From assembly GCA_017794705.1 (NCBI GenBank), contig CP051235.1, positions 2,357,010 through 2,421,009 of the forward strand: 64,000 nt of DNA. The letters are read 5' to 3'. Numbering within the stretch: position 1 is the first letter of the stretch; every line of letters starts with the position of its first letter. Under the pieces are notes generated by a model that saw nothing but the letters and a program-made list of their open reading frames with translations, searched no databases and was not told where the DNA came from. Source of the stretch: Devosia sp. (lineage in GTDB: Bacteria > Pseudomonadota > Alphaproteobacteria > Rhizobiales > Devosiaceae). Below are positions 60,071 to 64,000 of the stretch, piece by piece. The position numbers and the translations under genes are program-made.

Positions 60071-61336
60071 TCAGCGGCGGGGCACTTTCCAGCGGTCCGG
60101 CCCGTCCGAGTGGTTGCGCAGTCTCAATGCCAGCCCGATGGCAACGCCGACACCGATGGCCACCGTCAGGTCGACCACCACGGTCAGCACCAGCGTCACC
60201 AGCAGCAGCACCCGGTCGGCGATCGGAGCACTCATGTAGGTCCGCCAGCGGTGCGGCTCACTCATGTTCCAGGCGGTGATGATCAGCAGGGCGGCTAGCG
60301 CCGGCATGGCCAGATAGCTCGCGAGCGGCGCGGCCAGCATCATCACCAGCAGCAGCACCAGCGCATGAACGATGCCGGCAACCGGCGTGCGGCCGCCGGC
60401 ATTGATGTTGGTGGCGGTGCGGGCAATCGCCCCGGTCACCGGAAGTCCGCCCATCAGCGCGGAGGCGATATTGCCCGCACCCTGCGCGGTCAGCTCGGCA
60501 TTGGGGCGATGCTGGCCCGCGATCAGCCGGTCCGCGACCAATGCGGACAGAAGCGATTCAATCCCGGCCAGAAAGGCAATGGTGATGGCCGATGGCAGAA
60601 GTTCGATCATCCGGCCCGGCAACAGGTCGGGCAGGGACGGTAGGGGCAGGCTGTTCGGCAGCTCACCGAAGCGGGAGCCGATGGTGTCGACCGGCAGGCT
60701 GGCCACAGCCACTACCAGTGAGGCGAGACCCACGGCGACAATCAGTCCGGGCATTTTCGGTGCCAGCCGCCGCAGCCCGATGATCATCAGCATCGCCGCC
60801 AGCCCGATCAGCAGCGCGGATAGATTGAGCGTCTCCCGCGCCTCCCACAGTACCGGGATTTTTTCGAGGAATTCGGCGGGCACCACCTCAATCGAAAGGC
60901 CAAGAAGGTCCTTGAGCTGGCTGGTGGCGATAATGATGCCGATGCCGATGGTGAAGCCGTTGATCACCGGTTCGGGGACATAGGCGATCAGGTTGCCCAG
61001 CCTGAAATAGCCCGCCACCAGCAGAATGAGACCGGCCATGAAAGTTGCGATCAGTAGTCCGTCATAGCCATGGTTGGCGATGACGCTGAACACAACAACA
61101 ATAAAGGCGCCGGTCGGGCCGCCAATCTGCACCCGGCTGCCGCCGAGCAGCGAAATGAAAAAACCGCCGACAATCGCGGTGACCAGCCCCTGTGCCGGGG
61201 TTGCGCCCGAGGCAATGGCAATGGCGAGGCTCAGCGGCAGCGCCACCATGGCCACGGTGGCGCCCGCGATCAGGTCAGATCCGAAAAGAGACCACGAATA
61301 CTCGCGCATCGTGGTGAGAATTTTTGGCTGTCGCAT
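60071..61336 (-). CDS. SulP family anion transporter lacking a STAS domain
   Basis: 421 residues with about 12 membrane segments: DLIAGATVAMVALPLSLAIAIASG, GGSRVQIGGPTGAFIVVV and VTGAIARTATNINAGGRTPVAG. The C-terminal STAS domain of most SulP proteins is absent; the protein ends after a short basic tail. Substrates in the family include sulfate, bicarbonate and dicarboxylates; the choice is open. Confidence 0.88.
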   Translation of the reverse strand: MRQPKILTTMREYSWSLFGSDLIAGATVAMVALPLSLAIAIASGATPAQGLVTAIVGGFFISLLGGSRVQIGGPTGAFIVVVFSVIANHGYDGLLIATFMAGLILLVAGYFRLGNLIAYVPEPVINGFTIGIGIIIATSQLKDLLGLSIEVVPAEFLEKIPVLWEARETLNLSALLIGLAAMLMIIGLRRLAPKMPGLIVAVGLASLVVAVASLPVDTIGSRFGELPNSLPLPSLPDLLPGRMIELLPSAITIAFLAGIESLLSALVADRLIAGQHRPNAELTAQGAGNIASALMGGLPVTGAIARTATNINAGGRTPVAGIVHALVLLLVMMLAAPLASYLAMPALAALLIITAWNMSEPHRWRTYMSAPIADRVLLLVTLVLTVVVDLTVAIGVGVAIGLALRLRNHSDGPDRWKVPRR

Positions 61337-61373
61337 GACAGGTTGGCCTGATCGATGGCAGAATCGCCTGTTG

Positions 61374-62063
61374 TTACTGACCGTCCCCGAACAGGGGCGT
61401 TTCGGCTTTCTTGAATATCACCACCAGCAGCACGCCGGCGAGCACGCCGCCGATATGGGCCCACCAGGCGACCTCGCCGCCGATGTCGGTGACCGCGAAG
61501 AAGATTTGCGAAGCGATCCAGAACCCGAGCACCCACAGGGCGGGCAGGGGTACCGGAATGGGGATGACCAACCGCGCGAGGATCAGCACCTTGGCGTGCG
61601 GGTAGAGCATCACATATGCGCCAAGCACCCCGGCGACCGCGCCCGACGCGCCGATCAGCGGGCCCGAGGCATCGGCAAAGGCAAGGATGTGTACGCCGGC
61701 GGCGATGGCGCCGCACAAAAGGTAGAAGATCAGATAGCGCACATGTCCCATTGCGTCTTCTACATTGTCGCCAAAGACAAACAGAAACAGCATGTTGAAG
61801 CCGAGGTGCCACCAGTCGGCATGCAAGAACATGTAGGTGAATAGCGTTGCCTGATCGGGCAACCAGGGCACGGGGGCGGCGACCAGATCGCGCACGACAA
61901 CCGGGATCATGCCGAAACTGATGGCAAACATGTCGAACTGAGCCGGCGGCATCAGCGACTGGATCGCGAACATCAGCACACAGGCGCCGATCAGGAAATA
62001 GTTCACATAGGCGAACTTGATATGATGCTTGGGGTTGGTGTCATAGATGGGCAGAAAGACCAT
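61374..62063 (-). CDS. rhomboid family intramembrane serine protease
   Basis: 229 residues from ATG 62063. Six membrane segments; catalytic Ser140 in GASGAVAG and His203 in WAHIGG, with HLGFNMLFL (His86, Asn90) at the oxyanion site. It cleaves transmembrane proteins; the substrate is unknown. It lies 4 bases after the adenosyltransferase stop. Confidence 0.93.
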   Translation of the reverse strand: MVFLPIYDTNPKHHIKFAYVNYFLIGACVLMFAIQSLMPPAQFDMFAISFGMIPVVVRDLVAAPVPWLPDQATLFTYMFLHADWWHLGFNMLFLFVFGDNVEDAMGHVRYLIFYLLCGAIAAGVHILAFADASGPLIGASGAVAGVLGAYVMLYPHAKVLILARLVIPIPVPLPALWVLGFWIASQIFFAVTDIGGEVAWWAHIGGVLAGVLLVVIFKKAETPLFGDGQ

Positions 62064-62067
62064 CGGG

Positions 62068-62658
62068 TCAGCCTTTCGTGCTGCCGGAAAATCGTCCGGG
62101 CTCCCACAACACATCGGACTTGCCCAGATCATTGGCCAGACGGCCCATGACGAACAGCAAGTCAGACAGCCGGTTGAGATAGGCAATCGGCCGCGGGCCA
62201 ACATCAGATTCGGCGGCGCGCAATGCGGTGGCCACCCGTTCGGCACGGCGCACCACGGTGCGGGCGGTGTGAAGGTTCGCGGCCAGCGCCGATCCGGCGG
62301 GCAATACGAAACTGGTCAGCGGTTGCAGCCGTTCATTGTTCAGATCGATCTGGGCTTCCAGCCAGTCGATCTGCTGCTGGGTCACCCGCAGCGAAGCCCC
62401 CTCGGAACTGTCGTCGGCGCCCGGTGTTGCCAGGTCGGAGCCGACGTCAAACAAATCGTTCTGTACCCGGCGCAGGGTCATTTCGATCTTGGGCATTTTT
62501 TGCGCATGCACCCGCGCCAGCCCGACAAAGGCGTTGGCCTCTTCCACCGTGCCATAGGCCTCGATGCGAATATCATGCTTTGCGCGGCGCGGGCCGCGCA
62601 CCAGTCCGGTGGTGCCGTCGTCGCCGGTTCTGGTGTATATCTTGTTGATTTTAATCAC
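62068..62658 (-). CDS. PduO-type ATP:cob(I)alamin adenosyltransferase
   Basis: 196 residues from GTG 62658 with AGGAA upstream. The ATP loop IYTRTGDDGTTGL starts the protein, and the B12-binding helix blocks are LHTARTVVRRAERV and YLNRLSDLLFVMGR. It makes adenosylcobalamin. A HIG1-type protein gene precedes it with 9 bases between, a conserved pairing. Confidence 0.92.
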   Translation of the reverse strand: MIKINKIYTRTGDDGTTGLVRGPRRAKHDIRIEAYGTVEEANAFVGLARVHAQKMPKIEMTLRRVQNDLFDVGSDLATPGADDSSEGASLRVTQQQIDWLEAQIDLNNERLQPLTSFVLPAGSALAANLHTARTVVRRAERVATALRAAESDVGPRPIAYLNRLSDLLFVMGRLANDLGKSDVLWEPGRFSGSTKG

Positions 62659-62667
62659 TTAAATTTC

Positions 62668-62865
62668 CTATCCGCCGCGGGAAAAATACCAGGCGCCGCC
62701 AACCAGAAGTATGATGGCCACAAATTGCGCGATGACGCGCGCCCGCATCAGGCGCTGGCTGAGATTGCTGGGGCCGCCGCGCAACATGTTGACCAGCCCC
62801 CAGCCGAGAATGACCAGCACGGCGGCAAGGGCGATGAGGGTGACAATATTGTAGGCGGCCTGCAT
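62668..62865 (-). CDS. HIG1 domain twin-transmembrane protein
   Basis: 65 residues with two membrane helices (about 7-26 and 47-61). The loop between them carries Q37-x3-R41-x-R43-x3-Q47, the exact QRRQ-type motif of the HIG1 family. Mitochondrial HIG1 proteins (Rcf1) act on cytochrome oxidase assembly; the bacterial role is inferred only. Confidence 0.85.
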   Translation of the reverse strand: MQAAYNIVTLIALAAVLVILGWGLVNMLRGGPSNLSQRLMRARVIAQFVAIILLVGGAWYFSRGG

Positions 62866-62883
62866 GTGAACTCCTCAACCTGA

Positions 62884-63783
62884 TCAGCCTTTGACGGCAA
62901 ATCTTATGCGCAACAGTTCGGCGAGCCGGTCATAGATGGCACGTATTCGGGCGCTGGTGAATAGTTCGCGGTGGGTGGTCAGCCAGATTTCAAGCGGCGG
63001 AATGCGGATATCAGGCAGAATGGGCACCAGACCCGGCGTTTCGTCGATCAGTATGTTCTGGGCAAACCCGACCCCCAGGCCCGCCTTGATCAGTTCAAAG
63101 CCCAACGTCTGGCTGTCGGTGCGCAGGTCAAAGTCGGTTCGTTTCAGTTCAAACCCCAGTTGACGCGCCCCGGAAATCAGCAGGTCGGACCGGTCAAATC
63201 CGATGAGGTCATGGCTGAACAAGTCCGCCGCCGTCGCCGGTGTCCCCGCGCGGGCCAGGTAGTCTTCATGGGCGGTAGCGCTGATCGGGGTTTCAGCGAT
63301 CTTTTTTGTCACCAGTTCCAGTTGCGTGGGGCGGAACATGCGGATGGCGATATCGCTTTCGCGCAGCAGCAGGTTTTCCGGTGAATCGGTGGGCACGATT
63401 TCGATCTGGATCGCGGGAAAATCGTCGCGGAGCTGACGGATCAACCGGGGCATCACATAGTGCGACATGACCGTGCTGGCGGTAATGCGGACGCTTCCGG
63501 ACAGCGCCGTGGTCGTGCCCTCGGCCATGAGTTCGGCCTCGGTCAGTGCCAGTTTGGCGGCCTCGACCTGTTCGTAGATGCGCAAGGCCACATCGCGGGG
63601 CGACAGGCCTTTCAGGTGCCGTTCGAACAGGCTGGTCTGCAAGGTCTCCTCTAGCGCCTCGATATGACGGCCAAGGGTGGGCTGGGAAAGCCCCAGTACG
63701 CGCGCCGCGCCGCTCAGCGAGCCTTCCTCGATGACGGCGGCAAAGCTGCGCCACAGAGCCCAGTCCGGAGAGTAGATATTCAT
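62884..63783 (-). CDS. LysR family transcriptional regulator
   Basis: 299 residues from ATG 63783 (GGAGGAC 6 bases upstream). The N-terminal HTH is FAAVIEEGSLSGAARVLGLSQPTLGRHIEALE, followed by a type 2 periplasmic-binding-like effector domain. It is divergent from the truncated NAD-binding gene at the window end, which is its likely target. A palindrome lies between them. Confidence 0.92.
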   Translation of the reverse strand: MNIYSPDWALWRSFAAVIEEGSLSGAARVLGLSQPTLGRHIEALEETLQTSLFERHLKGLSPRDVALRIYEQVEAAKLALTEAELMAEGTTTALSGSVRITASTVMSHYVMPRLIRQLRDDFPAIQIEIVPTDSPENLLLRESDIAIRMFRPTQLELVTKKIAETPISATAHEDYLARAGTPATAADLFSHDLIGFDRSDLLISGARQLGFELKRTDFDLRTDSQTLGFELIKAGLGVGFAQNILIDETPGLVPILPDIRIPPLEIWLTTHRELFTSARIRAIYDRLAELLRIRFAVKG

Positions 63784-63802
63784 TCCTGAATGTCCTCCAT
63801 GC

Positions 63803-63818
63803 CGAATTGGCCAATTCG
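63803..63818. promoter_or_regulatory. 16-base perfect palindrome between LysR and reductase genes
   Basis: CGAATTGG (63803-63810) and CCAATTCG (63811-63818) have no spacer. It lies 20 bases from the LysR start codon and 62 from the divergent start. It may be a regulator site, although the LysR T-N11-A rule is not clearly shown. Confidence 0.45.
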
Positions 63819-63879
63819 CATACATCGAGGCATAGCATAAATCTTGGCCATCGCAACTCAGGGCAAAGGAATTTGGAAA

Positions 63880-64000
63880 ATGGCAAAGGTCACCGTACTC
63901 GGGATCAACGGACGGATCGGACAGGAAGTCGCCAAGGCGTTCGTTACGGCAGGCTGGCAGGTCACCGGCATGGGCCGGGGCAACCGCGCCCGCCTCGCTG
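63880..64000 (+). CDS. NAD-dependent epimerase/dehydratase-like protein, 3' part cut by window edge
   Basis: ATG 63880 with AAAGGA 9 bases upstream; 40 residues are visible. VTVLGINGRIGQEVAKAF is a Rossmann dinucleotide-binding start of the extended SDR/NmrA type. It is divergent from LysR and probably under its control. Substrate cannot be judged. Confidence 0.75.
   Translation, partial: MAKVTVLGINGRIGQEVAKAFVTAGWQVTGMGRGNRARLA

Overview
The window is a GC-rich chromosomal segment from a motile alphaproteobacterium, most likely of the Hyphomicrobiales (Rhizobiales). The signs are a CheY-CheA-CheW-CheD-CheR-CheB chemotaxis cluster, a CpdR response regulator beside a zinc-ribbon protein and FtsEX, the argH/TlpA/lysA neighbourhood, a GAAC-N7-GAAC SOS box of the alphaproteobacterial type and TTAA-N7-TTAAC-like CtrA sites. 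Genus cannot be fixed from the sequence alone. Genes are tightly packed, often with 4-base start/stop overlaps. No stretch over 300 bases lacks a gene, and I saw no insertion sequence, CRISPR array, prophage, attachment site or rRNA.

Layout. 1-2 kb: the end of an amino-acid (probably hydroxyproline) catabolic operon. 2.2-7 kb: a sulfur region with a periplasmic rhodanese, a YeeE/YedE transporter, a proline-rich anchored protein, a DUF6969-like protein, tRNA-Ala(CGC) and a sulfide:quinone oxidoreductase behind a perfect FNR-type box. 7-12.4 kb: regulator/enzyme pairs (epimerase/TetR, MFS/HxlR, methyltransferase/SAF oxidoreductase). 12.6-22.5 kb: chemotaxis (STAS-like, CheY, CheA, CheW, a small CheZ-like candidate on the other strand, CheD, CheR, CheB, a second CheY, one MCP with a CheR-docking tail). 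22.5-30.9 kb: methylglyoxal synthase, a complete LivGFHM-LivK transporter, a TipA-like MerR regulator, an orphan OpuAC-type binding protein and a small rhodanese-loop protein. 30.9-34.4 kb: pyruvate carboxylase. 34.3-39.1 kb: an overlapping minus-strand operon running DoxX-ArsR-AHSA1-AHSA1-DUF1801-hydrolase-YdeI-GH43. 39.2-45 kb: ispG, ispA, patatin, MOSC, rpmF and fumC. 45-55 kb: gloB, hisC, DUF2125, a glutathione-degrading cyclotransferase, a putative SOS-controlled small gene, plsC, ftsX/ftsE, a zinc-ribbon protein, cpdR and lysA. 57-64 kb: argH, TlpA-like, an immunity-like orphan, a YjfB-like peptide, SulP, rhomboid, cobalamin adenosyltransferase, a HIG1 protein, LysR and a truncated reductase.

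The most unusual element lies between lysA and argH (56105-57095). It is an array of six paralogous genes, each coding for a lipoprotein precursor of only 30-33 residues, with a near-invariant signal peptide, an (L/I)SGC lipobox followed by LH, and a mature peptide of 8-11 residues. Every copy has its own ribosome-binding site. Two matching promoters (TTGACC-N17-TAGNCT) and two intrinsic terminators split the array into a one-gene unit and a five-gene unit. Many proteobacteria carry a single small lipoprotein gene (lptM/lppL type) next to lysA, but the GxKGPL signature of that family is absent here. The array therefore looks like an expanded, undescribed family of micro-lipoproteins. A second candidate novelty is a 112-residue orphan whose promoter -10 element sits inside a perfect LexA box.
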